From an uncultured Polaribacter sp. (GTDB lineage: Bacteria > Bacteroidota > Bacteroidia > Flavobacteriales > Flavobacteriaceae): a stretch of DNA of 64,000 bases. The stretch's first letter is position 1. Every line of letters starts with the position of its first letter. A model generated the notes under the pieces. It worked only from the letters and a program-made list of their open reading frames with translations. It had not been told where the DNA came from and did not search any database. This document shows positions 26,107 through 35,994 of the stretch, piece after piece. The translations under genes and the position numbers were made by a program. Location of the stretch: the NCBI GenBank assembly GCA_938084845.1, contig CALKEB010000011.1, positions 1 to 64,000 of the forward strand, read 5' to 3'.

Positions 26107-29100
26107 ATGAAAATTAAATTTACCACAAAACAAACTTTATGGTTACTCATATTTAACATTCCTTTTGTACTATTTTCTCAACAATCTAACAATGAAACAA
26201 GTACATCTTCAGATTTTAACTCAGGCTTAGCTCTTTATAACAATAAAGCCTATGCAGCTGCTCAAGAAAAATTTGAAAATAGCATAAAGTCAATCCCTAA
26301 TAAAAGTAACTTAAAAGCAGATGCAAGTTACTACATTGCAATTTGTGCTATAAAATTAAATAAACCAAATGCCGATAAAAAAATTATTGACTTTGTAGCA
26401 GAATATCCTTCTAGTAGTAAAAGGAATAAGGCTTTTTTTAATGTTGGTAACTATTATTTTGCGAACAGAAAAACGGCTTATGCTTTAAAATGGTACCAAA
26501 AAGTTACTATTCATTCATTAACTAAAGAACTTCAAAAAGAAATTAATTTTAAAATGGGGTACGCTTTGCTAGTTTCAAAAAGATTGAATTTAGCTAAGGA
26601 AAAGTTTTTGCCACTTATTAATGATGCAAAATATGGAAATGACTCCAGATATTATTACGGGTATATTGCCTACAAACAAGAAGACTATGGTACTGCCGAA
26701 TCTACGTTAAAAGAAATTGCAGATAATGCTTCTTTTAAAGCAGAAATTTCTTATTATTTGTTAGATATCAGTTTTAAATCTGGTCGTTTTGAGAGATGTA
26801 TTACCGTTGGTAAAAAACTTTTAAAAACAGTAAAGAAAAAAGAAGCCTCAGAAATTGCTAAAATTATTGGTGAAAGTTACTTTAACTTAAAAAAATATTC
26901 AGAGGCTATTCCTTATTTAAAAAGTTATAAAGGAAAAAGTGGCAAATGGAATAATACCGATTATTATCAACTAGGGTACGCCTATTACAAAAAAAATAAT
27001 TTTAATAATGCCATAAGTAATTTTAATAAAATTATAGATCAAGAAAATGCAGTTGCTCAAAATGCCTACTATCATTTGGCTGAATGTTATTTAATTTTAG
27101 ATAAAAAAAATGAAGCCTTAAATGCTTTTAAAACCGCAAGCAACATGAGTTATAATTTGCAAATCCAAGAAGATGCAAGCTTGAATTATGCAAAACTCAG
27201 TTATGAACAGGGCAATCCTTTTGAGAATGTGACCGATGTTTTACAAAATTATTTAAAGAAATACCCAAACGCTTCTTCCTATGATGAAATTAATAGTCTT
27301 ATTGTATCATCATTCATCCATCAAAAAAATTATAAAGAGGCAATAGAATATTTAAAAAAGAAAAAAAGCAAACAAAACTTGGAACTTAGTGAAGAGGTGT
27401 CGCTCTTCAGAGGGATAGAATTATTCAATAAAAAAAACATCCAAGATGCCCTTTCTTATTTTACAAATGCTAAAAGTGCTAAAAATAAAAATATAAAAAT
27501 AAAGGCTAGTTACTGGGAAGCTGAAACAACATATCAATTAAAGAGATATAACGATGCATTAAACCATTTTGTGGCACTAGAAAAAGATCTAGCATTAGAT
27601 AAAAACGACTATCCTTTACTGGATTATAATATAGGGTACTGTTATTTTAAATTAGAAAATTATGAAAAAGCAATACAATACTTTCATAAGACCACTAAGC
27701 TCAAAATTGATTTAGAGAATATAATAGACGATACTTATTTAAGACTTGGTGATAGTTATTTTGCTTTAAGAAATTACAAAAAAGCCATTTCAAATTATAA
27801 TTTCATTATCGATAAAAAAGGACTAAATTCAGATTATGCAGAATACCAAACTGGACTAAGTTATGGTTTTCAAGAGCAAAATTCTTTAAAAATTAAAACG
27901 CTTACAAACGTAATTAATTACTATAAAATTTCTTCTTTAAAAGATGATGCCCTATTTGAGTTGGCCAATACCTATGTAAAAGAAAATAATACGACTAGTG
28001 CGCACAACGCTTATAACCGTTTGTACACAAAACATCCAAGTAGTATTTTTATTTCCAAAGCTTTAGTGAGAGAAGGATTACTTTATTACAACGAAGACAA
28101 AAACAGTAAAGCTCTAGAGCGTTTTAAGAGCGTTGCAAAACAATACCCAAATTCTTCAGATGCTATTGAGGCGGTTAAAAATGCTAAAAATATTTATTTA
28201 GATGAAGACCGACTAGACCAATATGTAGCTTGGATAAAAGAATTAAACTATGTTGAAATATCGGATACAGAATTAGAGAAATCATCATTTATCATTGCTG
28301 AACGCAAATATTTTAAGGGTAAAAATGAGAGTAGCATTTTAAGTTTAAAAAAATATTTAAAAAACTATCCTAATGGTAAAAACTACCTAAAAGCTACCTA
28401 TTATTTGGCAAATCTATTTTATATAGAAAAAGACTATGCTGAAGCAAAAGAAACGTATCAGCAAGTTTTAAAAGCAGGACAAACCGATTATAGTGAAGAA
28501 GCATTAGCAAAATTATCTGAATTATATTTAAATGATGGTAATTTTAAAGAAGCTTTAAAACTTTTAACCCAATTAGAATTAGAGGCCTACAATTCTGAAA
28601 ACATCATTTATGCACAAAGTAACTTAATGAAAGGTTATGCAAGTTTATATGAAGATAGCTTAGCGTTACGCTACGCAAAAAAAATACTTTTAAAAAGTAA
28701 GTTAGACAAAGAAATAGTTTTAGATGCAAAACTAATTATTGCAAGAACTGCATTTAAATCTAACAATTTTTCTACAGCTCAAGAATATTTTAAAGCAATA
28801 GAAAAAGATGCTATTGGAATATTAAAAGCAGAATCATTGTATTATAAAGCTTACTTTTTAAACAAAGAAAAAAGTTTTGAAAAGTCTAATACTGTTGTTC
28901 AAAAGTTAATTGCAGATTACTCTAATTATAAGTATTGGGGTGTAAAAAGCTATATAATTATGGCTAAAAATTATTATCGTTTAGAAGATGTTTATCAAGC
29001 AACCTTTATTTTAGAGAATATTCTTAAAAATTTCACACAATTTGAGGATATTACTGATGAGGCCGAGGGAGTATTAAAAAACATTAAACTTCAAGAATCT

Positions 29101-29136
29101 AAAACAAACAACTCTGTAACTCCAAAAAACAAATAA
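26107..29136 (+). CDS. Large periplasmic tetratricopeptide-repeat protein
   Basis: This 1009-residue protein has a signal peptide (cleavage around residue 25, after LFSQQ) and TPR repeats along its entire length, e.g. DYYQLGYAYYKKNNFNNAISNFNKII, YPLLDYNIGYCYFKLENYEKAIQYFHK and ATYYLANLFYIEKDYAEAKETYQQVLK, with repeated A-Y-x-x-A spacing. Proteins of this type in Flavobacteriia lie next to a barrel protein gene and are thought to scaffold envelope complexes. The stop is 2 nt before the barrel gene start, so they are co-transcribed. It is divergent from ftsE. Specific role unknown. Confidence 0.85.
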   Translation: MKIKFTTKQTLWLLIFNIPFVLFSQQSNNETSTSSDFNSGLALYNNKAYAAAQEKFENSIKSIPNKSNLKADASYYIAICAIKLNKPNADKKIIDFVAEYPSSSKRNKAFFNVGNYYFANRKTAYALKWYQKVTIHSLTKELQKEINFKMGYALLVSKRLNLAKEKFLPLINDAKYGNDSRYYYGYIAYKQEDYGTAESTLKEIADNASFKAEISYYLLDISFKSGRFERCITVGKKLLKTVKKKEASEIAKIIGESYFNLKKYSEAIPYLKSYKGKSGKWNNTDYYQLGYAYYKKNNFNNAISNFNKIIDQENAVAQNAYYHLAECYLILDKKNEALNAFKTASNMSYNLQIQEDASLNYAKLSYEQGNPFENVTDVLQNYLKKYPNASSYDEINSLIVSSFIHQKNYKEAIEYLKKKKSKQNLELSEEVSLFRGIELFNKKNIQDALSYFTNAKSAKNKNIKIKASYWEAETTYQLKRYNDALNHFVALEKDLALDKNDYPLLDYNIGYCYFKLENYEKAIQYFHKTTKLKIDLENIIDDTYLRLGDSYFALRNYKKAISNYNFIIDKKGLNSDYAEYQTGLSYGFQEQNSLKIKTLTNVINYYKISSLKDDALFELANTYVKENNTTSAHNAYNRLYTKHPSSIFISKALVREGLLYYNEDKNSKALERFKSVAKQYPNSSDAIEAVKNAKNIYLDEDRLDQYVAWIKELNYVEISDTELEKSSFIIAERKYFKGKNESSILSLKKYLKNYPNGKNYLKATYYLANLFYIEKDYAEAKETYQQVLKAGQTDYSEEALAKLSELYLNDGNFKEALKLLTQLELEAYNSENIIYAQSNLMKGYASLYEDSLALRYAKKILLKSKLDKEIVLDAKLIIARTAFKSNNFSTAQEYFKAIEKDAIGILKAESLYYKAYFLNKEKSFEKSNTVVQKLIADYSNYKYWGVKSYIIMAKNYYRLEDVYQATFILENILKNFTQFEDITDEAEGVLKNIKLQESKTNNSVTPKNK

Positions 29137-29138
29137 CA

Positions 29139-30905
29139 ATGAAAAAGTATTTTTTAATAGTTGTCTTTTTTTTAGTTGGAGAAACGCTTTGTTTTTCTCA
29201 ACAAAAAAAAGAGCTTAAAAAAGATAGTATTAAAACACAAATAATTGAAGTTGAAACAGCATATAATCCTAAAATTGCTGAGGCCAATAAAATTAAAGAA
29301 AAGCCTACTATTGCTCTTATAGACAAACGAAAAAAAAGAAAATTAATTTATGCTATATTCTCTGCGCCTGTCGCTTCTACTTTTATTCCAAAAAGTGGGG
29401 TTGCTAAACAGATAAATATTGGGGTAAAAGAGCGGGTTTATAATAATTTTTTAGCTTTAGGCTATGGTAATTTCAACACTCCTTACCTTGAAACATATTT
29501 GCATAATTATACTCGTTTTCAAACTGAATTTGGGTTCTCTGCAAAATATATAGCATCTATAGATAATATTAGTAATACGGTTTTAGACAGTGACTTTAGC
29601 AATTTAAATGCAGCTGTCTTTTACAAAAAAGAAACGCGACATTTTGATTGGAAAGTAACAGTAAGTGGCGCACAAAACAACTACAATTGGTATGGAATAA
29701 ATCCCGTTAATTTTAACGAAAATATATTGAACAATATCAAAGAAAATCAAAACTACAATTCTTTAAATATCAAAGGAGATATCAACTTTTTTGACTCTTA
29801 TTTAGAAAACTCAGAACTTTTACTCTCTTATTTTTCAGATGCAAATAAAAGTGCAGAATATATTTTTAAGTTAGAAACGGATTTAGAATTGCCGTTAAGT
29901 TTTATAAATCGTAATTTAAATACCCTTACCATAGATACTAAAGTTGAGTATTTATCAGGGGCTTTCGAGAATAATTATATCGATTTAAATAATGTAAATT
30001 ATTCTCTATTCACCTTGGCAATTAAGCCTGAATATACTTTTGCTATAGGTGGTTTTCATTATAAATTAGGGGTTAACTTTTTTGCTGCGTTTGATACAGA
30101 AAATGAGGTTAATCATTTTTTAATGTATCCAAATATTCAAATCCAAAAATCACTAATGAAAGAACGTTTAACAGTTTATGCAGGTGTTTTTGGGGATTTA
30201 CAAACCAACTCATACCAAAAGTATTCAGAACAAAATCCATTTATTAGTCCTACGCAGTTTATTACACAAACCAATCAAAAATACAATGCCTTTTTGGGAC
30301 TTAGCGGATTGTTTCATAAAAAACTAAGCTATAGCATTAGTCTAAACGCAAAAGAGGAACAAGACAAACCTTTGTTTGTGAAAAATTATTCAAAATCTGA
30401 CGGATCTACTGATAATAACAATGGAGCCCCAATTAAAGGATATGAATATGGAAACTCTTTTTCTGTAGTTTATGATGATGTTAAAACCCTTACTATAGAA
30501 GCTGAAGCCGCCTATGAAATTTCAAGAAATTTTTTAATTTCTTCAGATATAAAGTTTGATAATTTTAGCCTTACTCGTGAAGCCTTTGCTTGGAACCTTC
30601 CAAATTTACAAGCAACTCTTAGTGGAAACTATGCGTCTAAAAAATGGTATGCAGGCACCTCTATTTTTTTAATTGGAACTAGAAAGGAAATATCATATTC
30701 TGGAAATTCTTTCAATAGAAATGGGAATATTAATGTAAACGCTTTTGTAGATGTAAATCTAAACGGTGGCTATCATTTTTCTGATAAATTTACAGCATTT
30801 GTAAAAATGAATAATGTATTGAACAATAGCTATGAACGCTTTTCTAATTTTAATGTGCAAGGATTTCAGATTCTTGGTGGCTTAACCTATAAATTTGACT
30901 TTTAA
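29139..30905 (+). CDS. TonB-dependent-receptor-like outer membrane beta-barrel protein
   Basis: This 588-residue protein has a signal peptide (cleavage after CFS) and, from about residue 90, alternating amphipathic strands of a barrel ending with LGGLTYKFDF. There is no plug domain before the barrel, unlike a true TonB receptor: residues 20-85 are a short lysine-rich stretch with VETAYNPKIAEANKIKEKP. The gene follows the TPR gene by 2 nt. A barrel without plug coupled to a huge TPR protein suggests an envelope complex rather than nutrient uptake; this is inferred. Confidence 0.82.
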   Translation: MKKYFLIVVFFLVGETLCFSQQKKELKKDSIKTQIIEVETAYNPKIAEANKIKEKPTIALIDKRKKRKLIYAIFSAPVASTFIPKSGVAKQINIGVKERVYNNFLALGYGNFNTPYLETYLHNYTRFQTEFGFSAKYIASIDNISNTVLDSDFSNLNAAVFYKKETRHFDWKVTVSGAQNNYNWYGINPVNFNENILNNIKENQNYNSLNIKGDINFFDSYLENSELLLSYFSDANKSAEYIFKLETDLELPLSFINRNLNTLTIDTKVEYLSGAFENNYIDLNNVNYSLFTLAIKPEYTFAIGGFHYKLGVNFFAAFDTENEVNHFLMYPNIQIQKSLMKERLTVYAGVFGDLQTNSYQKYSEQNPFISPTQFITQTNQKYNAFLGLSGLFHKKLSYSISLNAKEEQDKPLFVKNYSKSDGSTDNNNGAPIKGYEYGNSFSVVYDDVKTLTIEAEAAYEISRNFLISSDIKFDNFSLTREAFAWNLPNLQATLSGNYASKKWYAGTSIFLIGTRKEISYSGNSFNRNGNINVNAFVDVNLNGGYHFSDKFTAFVKMNNVLNNSYERFSNFNVQGFQILGGLTYKFDF

Positions 30906-31004
30906 AAAAATAGAACATTTTATAGAAATTAACTTAAATGTTTAGAAAGCATACTAAAATCCATATCGATTTTTGTAGCTTTATCAGACTTAAATAAACT
31001 AAAA

Positions 31005-32438
31005 ATGAAAAAAATAATTTTCTCTTTAACACTCTCTATATTTTTATTTTCTTGTAATAAAAAAACCCTAAACAAATCATCTGAAACTATTTTAAGTAAA
31101 GAAGAAAAGAATGATTCAACTAAAATAAAATCACTGTTTAATTCGGCATTAACCGAAGGCAAATCTTATGAATGGCTTAGAGATTTGACTCAAAATATTG
31201 GCGGTCGACTTTCTGGATCTAAAGAGGCTCAAATGGCTGTTGAATGGAGTGAGCAATTAATGAAAGAAGTTGGCTTTGATTCTATATGGTTACAACCTGT
31301 TATGGTACCTCACTGGGTTAGAGGTCATAAAGAGGTGGCAAACTACACTTCAAATGGCGTTAAAAAAAAGGTTGCTATTTGTGCATTGGGCTTTTCTGTT
31401 GCTACACCAAAAGAAGGAATTTCAGCAGAGGTAATAGAGGTTAAAAGCTTGGAGGAAGCGTCTGCATTAGGCACAAAAATGAAAGGTAAAATTGTTTTTT
31501 TCAACAGAGCTTTTGACAACACTTTAATTCATACTTTTAAAGCATATGGAGGCTGTGTAGACCAAAGAGTTAGAGGCGCTGCCATATGTGGGGAATTTGG
31601 CGCAAAAGGAGTAATTGTAAGATCTATGACCAATGCTATAGATGACTTTCCGCATACAGGAACCATGAGTTATGGAGATTTACCAAATGAAAAACACATT
31701 CCAGCTGCTGCAATTAGCACTTTAGCTGCAGAATCATTAAGTAAAGACTTAAAGAACAATCCAAATCTTACCTTCTACTTTAAACAGCAATGTCAAACAC
31801 TTCCTGATGCCCCCTCTTTTAATGTTATTGGTGAAATTAAAGGAAGTGAAACTCCAGAAAATATTTTTGTCGTTGGAGGTCATTTAGATTCTTGGGATTT
31901 AGGTGAAGGAGCACATGATGACGGAACAGGTATTGTACAATCCTTAGAAGTGGCTTATCTTTTTAGAAAAAACAACATACAACCTAAAAATACACTTAGA
32001 GTTGTGTTTTTTATGAATGAAGAAAATGGCACTAGAGGTGCAAAAAAATATGCTGAATTAGCTACCTTAAATAAAGAAAATCATATAGGTGGTCTAGAAT
32101 CTGATGCTGGTGGACACACACCAAGAGGTTTTTCTATTGATGCAAATTCAGAAAACACAGCATTATTAATCACATGGAAAAAATTATTAGCTCCATATGG
32201 GCTTCATGATATCGAAAAAGGGGGTTCAGGCGCTGATATTAGTCCACTTAAAGGTGAAGATGTTACACTTGTTGGTTATAGACCAGATTCACAGCGTTAC
32301 TTTGATTATCATCATACAAGTAGAGATACTTTTGATAAGGTAAACAAACGTGAATTAGAGTTAGGTAGTGCATCTATGGCAAGTATTGTATACCTTATGG
32401 ACAAATATCTTTATAAAGACACCCCTGTAAAATTATAA
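31005..32438 (+). CDS. M28 family metallopeptidase, lipoprotein
   Basis: The 477-residue protein has a lipoprotein signal peptide (lipobox LFSC, Cys17). The N-terminal half includes a protease-associated-like insert (KGKIVFFNRAF). The catalytic half shows VVGGHLDSWDLGEGAHDDGTG (His and Asp metal ligands), FFMNEENGTRGAKKYAE (Glu pair), ESDAGGHTPRGF and DYHHTSRDTFDKV (final His). This is the pattern of carboxypeptidase Q/aminopeptidase-like M28 enzymes. It begins about 100 nt after the barrel gene, followed by a DoxX-like gene 4 nt downstream. Confidence 0.9.
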   Translation: MKKIIFSLTLSIFLFSCNKKTLNKSSETILSKEEKNDSTKIKSLFNSALTEGKSYEWLRDLTQNIGGRLSGSKEAQMAVEWSEQLMKEVGFDSIWLQPVMVPHWVRGHKEVANYTSNGVKKKVAICALGFSVATPKEGISAEVIEVKSLEEASALGTKMKGKIVFFNRAFDNTLIHTFKAYGGCVDQRVRGAAICGEFGAKGVIVRSMTNAIDDFPHTGTMSYGDLPNEKHIPAAAISTLAAESLSKDLKNNPNLTFYFKQQCQTLPDAPSFNVIGEIKGSETPENIFVVGGHLDSWDLGEGAHDDGTGIVQSLEVAYLFRKNNIQPKNTLRVVFFMNEENGTRGAKKYAELATLNKENHIGGLESDAGGHTPRGFSIDANSENTALLITWKKLLAPYGLHDIEKGGSGADISPLKGEDVTLVGYRPDSQRYFDYHHTSRDTFDKVNKRELELGSASMASIVYLMDKYLYKDTPVKL

Positions 32439-32442
32439 TAAA

Positions 32443-32805
32443 ATGGAGATTTTAATAATAGTATTAAAAATTATTTTTGGAAGTTTTTTTTCTTTTGCAG
32501 GTATTATGCATCTTATAAAACCTAAAATATTTAATGGTTTTATTCCAAAAATATTTCCAAAAAAAATAGTGAATATTGTTATTGGATTACTAGAATTAAT
32601 CTTAGGCCTTGGTGTCTTCTTTTCGACAACTCAAGAAATTTCTGCACTAGGAATTCTCTTTTTATTAATTTTTTTATTACCAATTCACGTTTGGGATGCG
32701 ACAAAAATAAAACCAGCTATCGGTTCAAAAAAAATAGCAATGGTCCGCATTCCATTTCAATTTGTGTTAATTTACGGTGCTTACCTAATCTATTTAAATG
32801 CTTAA
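32443..32805 (+). CDS. DoxX-like small membrane protein
   Basis: The 120-residue protein has four hydrophobic segments (about 2-22, 42-60, 67-85 and 97-117) and the DoxX-like opening KIIFGSFFSFAGIMHLIKP, with an Asn/Gly-poor second helix IVIGLLELILGLGVFF. DoxX/SURF4-like proteins are small four-helix proteins of unclear function, sometimes tied to redox. It sits between an M28 peptidase and an amidohydrolase, with gaps of 4 and 7 nt, so all three form one operon. Confidence 0.8.
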   Translation: MEILIIVLKIIFGSFFSFAGIMHLIKPKIFNGFIPKIFPKKIVNIVIGLLELILGLGVFFSTTQEISALGILFLLIFLLPIHVWDATKIKPAIGSKKIAMVRIPFQFVLIYGAYLIYLNA

Positions 32806-32812
32806 AATTCTA

Positions 32813-34435
32813 ATGAAAAATATTTACATTTTACTTATTTGTATCACCTGTCTATCATCTTGCCAAAAAGAAAAAGCAGATTTAATTGTTATAAACTCAA
32901 ATAGCTACACTGTAAACTCAACATTTGAAAGAACTGAAGCATTTGCAGTAAAGGAAGGTAAATTTATTGCAATAGGAAGTACAAAAGATATCCAAAAAAA
33001 ATACCAGTCAAAAAAAATAATTGATGCGAAACAGCAAACCATAGTACCAGGTTTAATAGATGCTCATTGCCATTTTTATAGAATGGGTTTACAACAACAA
33101 AAAGTAAATTTGGAGGGCACCACAAGTTATGACGATGTTCTTGAAAAGTTAGTAGAATTTCAAAAAGAAAAGAATACCTCTTATATTACTGGTAGAGGTT
33201 GGGACCAAAATGATTGGGACGTAAAAGAATTTCCTACCAAAGAAAAATTGGATGAATTATTTCCTACAATTCCTGTTGCTATTCGAAGAGTTGATGGCCA
33301 TGCCTTATTAGTAAATCAAGCTGCACTAAATTTAACGAAAATAACCAATGAAACTAGAGTTTCTGGAGGTGAAATCATTAAAAAAAATGGAAAAATTACT
33401 GGTGTTTTAATCGACGCTGCAATGGATTATATAAAAATTCCTGAAGCATCTAAGGAGGAGGCTGTAAAGGGATTATTAGCTGCCCAAGACATTTGTTTTT
33501 CATATGGTTTAACAACAGTAGATGATGCTGGTTTAGATAGAGAGACTATAGAACTAATAGATGTAATGCAAAAAAAAGGGACGTTAAAAATGCGAGTTTA
33601 TGCAATGATTTCTGGAGATAAACAGTCACAAATTGATTACTATTTAAACAAAGGCATTTATAAAACGAATTACTTAAATGTACGTTCATTCAAAGTTTAT
33701 GGAGATGGTGCTTTAGGGTCAAGAGGAGCTGCTATGAGAAAATCATATACTGATAGAGCAAATCATTTTGGTGCGCTGATATATGCTCCAGAAAGATACC
33801 AAGAAATTGCAAAACAGATTGCTGCTTCAGAATTTCAGATGAACACACATGCTATTGGGGACTCTGCAAATACCTGGTTAATTGAAACATATAACAATGT
33901 TTTAAAAAATAAACAAAATAGAAGATGGAGAATAGAACATGCCCAAATCATAAGTTCAGAAGATTTTAAAAACTTTCATAATATTCTTCCTTCTGTACAA
34001 CCTACTCACGCTACTTCAGACATGTATTGGGCAAAAGACAGAATTGGTAAAGAAAGAATGAAAGGAGCTTATGCTTTTAAAGATTTACTTACTAATTATG
34101 GAAAAGTTGCACTAGGTACAGATTTCCCAGTAGAAAAAGTGAATCCATTTTTAACCTTTTATGCTGCTACGGTTCGTAAAGATTTAAATAACTTTCCAGA
34201 GAATGGTTATCAAATGGAAAATGCACTAACTAGAGAAGAAACCTTAAAAGGTATGACTATTTGGGCTGCTTATTCTAACTTTGAAGAAAATGAAAAAGGA
34301 AGTATTGAAGTTGGAAAGTTTGCAGATTTTGTAATCTTAAATCAAGATATTATGACCACAGAAGACAAAAACCTCCCAAAAACTAAAGTAGTTGCTACTT
34401 ATGTGAATGGAGAAAATGTTTATAAAATTAAGTAA
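32813..34435 (+). CDS. Amidohydrolase family protein (YtcJ-like), lipoprotein
   Basis: The 540-residue protein has a lipoprotein signal peptide (lipobox LSSC, Cys17, from ATG 32813; an ATG at 32798 overlapping the DoxX gene is an alternative). It shows the amidohydrolase landmarks: VPGLIDAHCHFYRMG (metal HxH), FKVYGDGALGSRGAAM, NTHAIGDSANTWLIE and WRIEHAQII (metal His pair), and a final ALGTDFPVEKVNP (catalytic Asp). These features fit the YtcJ/N-substituted formamide deformylase group. Substrate unknown. Confidence 0.88.
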   Translation: MKNIYILLICITCLSSCQKEKADLIVINSNSYTVNSTFERTEAFAVKEGKFIAIGSTKDIQKKYQSKKIIDAKQQTIVPGLIDAHCHFYRMGLQQQKVNLEGTTSYDDVLEKLVEFQKEKNTSYITGRGWDQNDWDVKEFPTKEKLDELFPTIPVAIRRVDGHALLVNQAALNLTKITNETRVSGGEIIKKNGKITGVLIDAAMDYIKIPEASKEEAVKGLLAAQDICFSYGLTTVDDAGLDRETIELIDVMQKKGTLKMRVYAMISGDKQSQIDYYLNKGIYKTNYLNVRSFKVYGDGALGSRGAAMRKSYTDRANHFGALIYAPERYQEIAKQIAASEFQMNTHAIGDSANTWLIETYNNVLKNKQNRRWRIEHAQIISSEDFKNFHNILPSVQPTHATSDMYWAKDRIGKERMKGAYAFKDLLTNYGKVALGTDFPVEKVNPFLTFYAATVRKDLNNFPENGYQMENALTREETLKGMTIWAAYSNFEENEKGSIEVGKFADFVILNQDIMTTEDKNLPKTKVVATYVNGENVYKIK

Positions 34436-34543
34436 CAGAAATTTAAAGTAGCCGAGTCTAAATATTTTTTAGTTCATTAAATTGAACTACCAACCGCAAA
34501 ATGGCATTATTATTGTGCTATTAAAAAAAAAATATAAAACTGT

Positions 34544-35185
34544 ATGAAACTTTTTAAACATCTATTTTTCCTAATTGTATTTATTTTTACTTTGCCTCTA
34601 ACAGCACAAGAAAAAAACACTCCAAAAAACATAAAACTAACTCTTTTAGTAAAAGACGCTAAAAATAAACCTGTACCAGGTGCTGTTATTCTAATTGATA
34701 ATATAAAACAAAGAAGAGTAGCTAATAAAGCAGGATATTTTAAAATAAAATTGGATAAAGCTCCTAAAGAGATTACAGCTTTTTCTCCATTAATTGGAGC
34801 TAAAAAAGTAACTTACAATGGACAAAAATCTATAATTATAAATATCACTAGCGACAATAATGAAAAAAGTTTTGCAACTGGAGATCGAAATACAAAAATA
34901 TCTGACCCAATTCAGTTTAGAGATATTTATGATTACTTAAGAGGTAAAGTTGCAGGACTAAATATTTCTACAACAAACGTAATTCGCGTTAGGGGAACAT
35001 CTTCATGGAATGGTGGTAGAGCTCCCTTATTGGTACTTAATGGGGTGCCAGTAGACAATGATACATTTGGTGACATCGTACCAACTACAATTAGAAATGT
35101 AAAAGTTTTAAAGGGGCCTGAAACCTCAATATATGGTTTAAGAGGTGCAAATGGTGTTATAGAAGTTAATACGATGATTAACTAA
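34544..35185 (+). CDS. Stand-alone carboxypeptidase-regulatory-like plus TonB plug domain protein
   Basis: This 213-residue protein has a signal peptide (cleavage after LTAQ), then a carboxypeptidase-D regulatory-like beta domain (LTLLVKDAKNKPVPGAVILIDN, about 30-100) and a segment like the plug of SusC receptors (about 125-213: YDYLRGKVAGLNIS, RGTSSWNGGRAPLLVLNGVPV, NVKVLKGPETSIYGLRGANGVIEV). The beta-barrel is absent and the gene ends naturally at a terminator, so this is a complete short protein and not a truncated receptor. How such proteins act is unknown; a periplasmic regulator or TonB-box binder is possible. Confidence 0.85.
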   Translation: MKLFKHLFFLIVFIFTLPLTAQEKNTPKNIKLTLLVKDAKNKPVPGAVILIDNIKQRRVANKAGYFKIKLDKAPKEITAFSPLIGAKKVTYNGQKSIIINITSDNNEKSFATGDRNTKISDPIQFRDIYDYLRGKVAGLNISTTNVIRVRGTSSWNGGRAPLLVLNGVPVDNDTFGDIVPTTIRNVKVLKGPETSIYGLRGANGVIEVNTMIN

Positions 35186-35187
35186 TT

Positions 35188-35220
35188 AAAAAAGCGATGA
35201 AAATTCATCGCTTTTTTAAT
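35188..35220. terminator. Bidirectional terminator between the plug protein and trpA
   Basis: A 14-bp perfect stem (35188-35201 with 35204-35217) has A's on one side and T's on the other. It can terminate the plug-protein gene (plus) and the trp operon (minus, stop at 35228). Confidence 0.85.
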
Positions 35221-35227
35221 TTAGGAG

Positions 35228-35992
35228 TTAACGAACAGAACTAATAAAATTCCCGATAGCATTAATCCCATTGGTTTTTAAATTCTTAATAAAAGCCGAT
35301 CCAATGATTGCACCATTGGCATAGGAACAGGCAGTTGTAAAAGTAGTTTTATCGGAGATACCAAAGCCTATAATTAGTTTACTTTGAAGATTTAACGCTT
35401 TAATTCTATTAAAGTAAGCAATCTGTTTTGGAGAAATCTCTCCTTTTGCACCTGTAATTGAAGCTGAGGCAACTACATAAATAAATGCATTTGTATAAGC
35501 ATCTATTTTTCGAATTCGATCTTCTGAGGTATGAGGTGTTATTAAAAAAACATTTGTTAATCCATATTTATCAAATAGCGCTCGATAATGATTTTCAAAT
35601 TCAACCATAGGTAAATCTGGAATAATTAAGGTATCAATACCACAGGCCACGACTTTCTGACAAAAGTTGTCTTCTCCGTACTTTAACATTTGATTTAAAT
35701 ACCCCATTAACACCAAAGGTGTTTTATTGGTGGCTTTAATATCCATTAATTGCTTAAAAACGATGTCTAAGTTTATTCCGTTTTTTAATGCCTGTTGACT
35801 ACTATCTTGAATAGTTGGCCCATCTGCTAATGGGTCTGAATAAGGCAAACCAACTTCGATAAAATCTACATTATTCTTTTCTAAAGCTTTAATAACGGTA
35901 TTGGTATCATTTAATTCTGGATAACCACAAGTGAAATATATTGATAAAAGATTACGATCTTTCTCTTGAAATATCTTTTGAATTGAGTTCAT
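35228..35992 (-). CDS. trpA: Tryptophan synthase alpha chain
   Basis: The 254-residue TIM-barrel protein shows YFTCGYPELNDT, FIEVGLPYSDPLADGPTIQDSS (catalytic Glu and Asp), LMGYLNQMLKYG, LIIPDLPMVE, ITGAKGE and IGFGISDKTTF. It cleaves indole-3-glycerol phosphate to indole, which passes to TrpB. It is the last gene of the trp operon, beginning 2 nt after the trpB stop and ending just before the terminator. Confidence 0.97.
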   Translation of the reverse strand: MNSIQKIFQEKDRNLLSIYFTCGYPELNDTNTVIKALEKNNVDFIEVGLPYSDPLADGPTIQDSSQQALKNGINLDIVFKQLMDIKATNKTPLVLMGYLNQMLKYGEDNFCQKVVACGIDTLIIPDLPMVEFENHYRALFDKYGLTNVFLITPHTSEDRIRKIDAYTNAFIYVVASASITGAKGEISPKQIAYFNRIKALNLQSKLIIGFGISDKTTFTTACSYANGAIIGSAFIKNLKTNGINAIGNFISSVR

Positions 35993-35994
35993 AA

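Noticed and set aside
29139-30905. Barrel protein as an ordinary TonB-dependent nutrient receptor
   Set aside because: No plug domain or TonB box is visible before the barrel, so a nutrient-receptor call would be unsupported.
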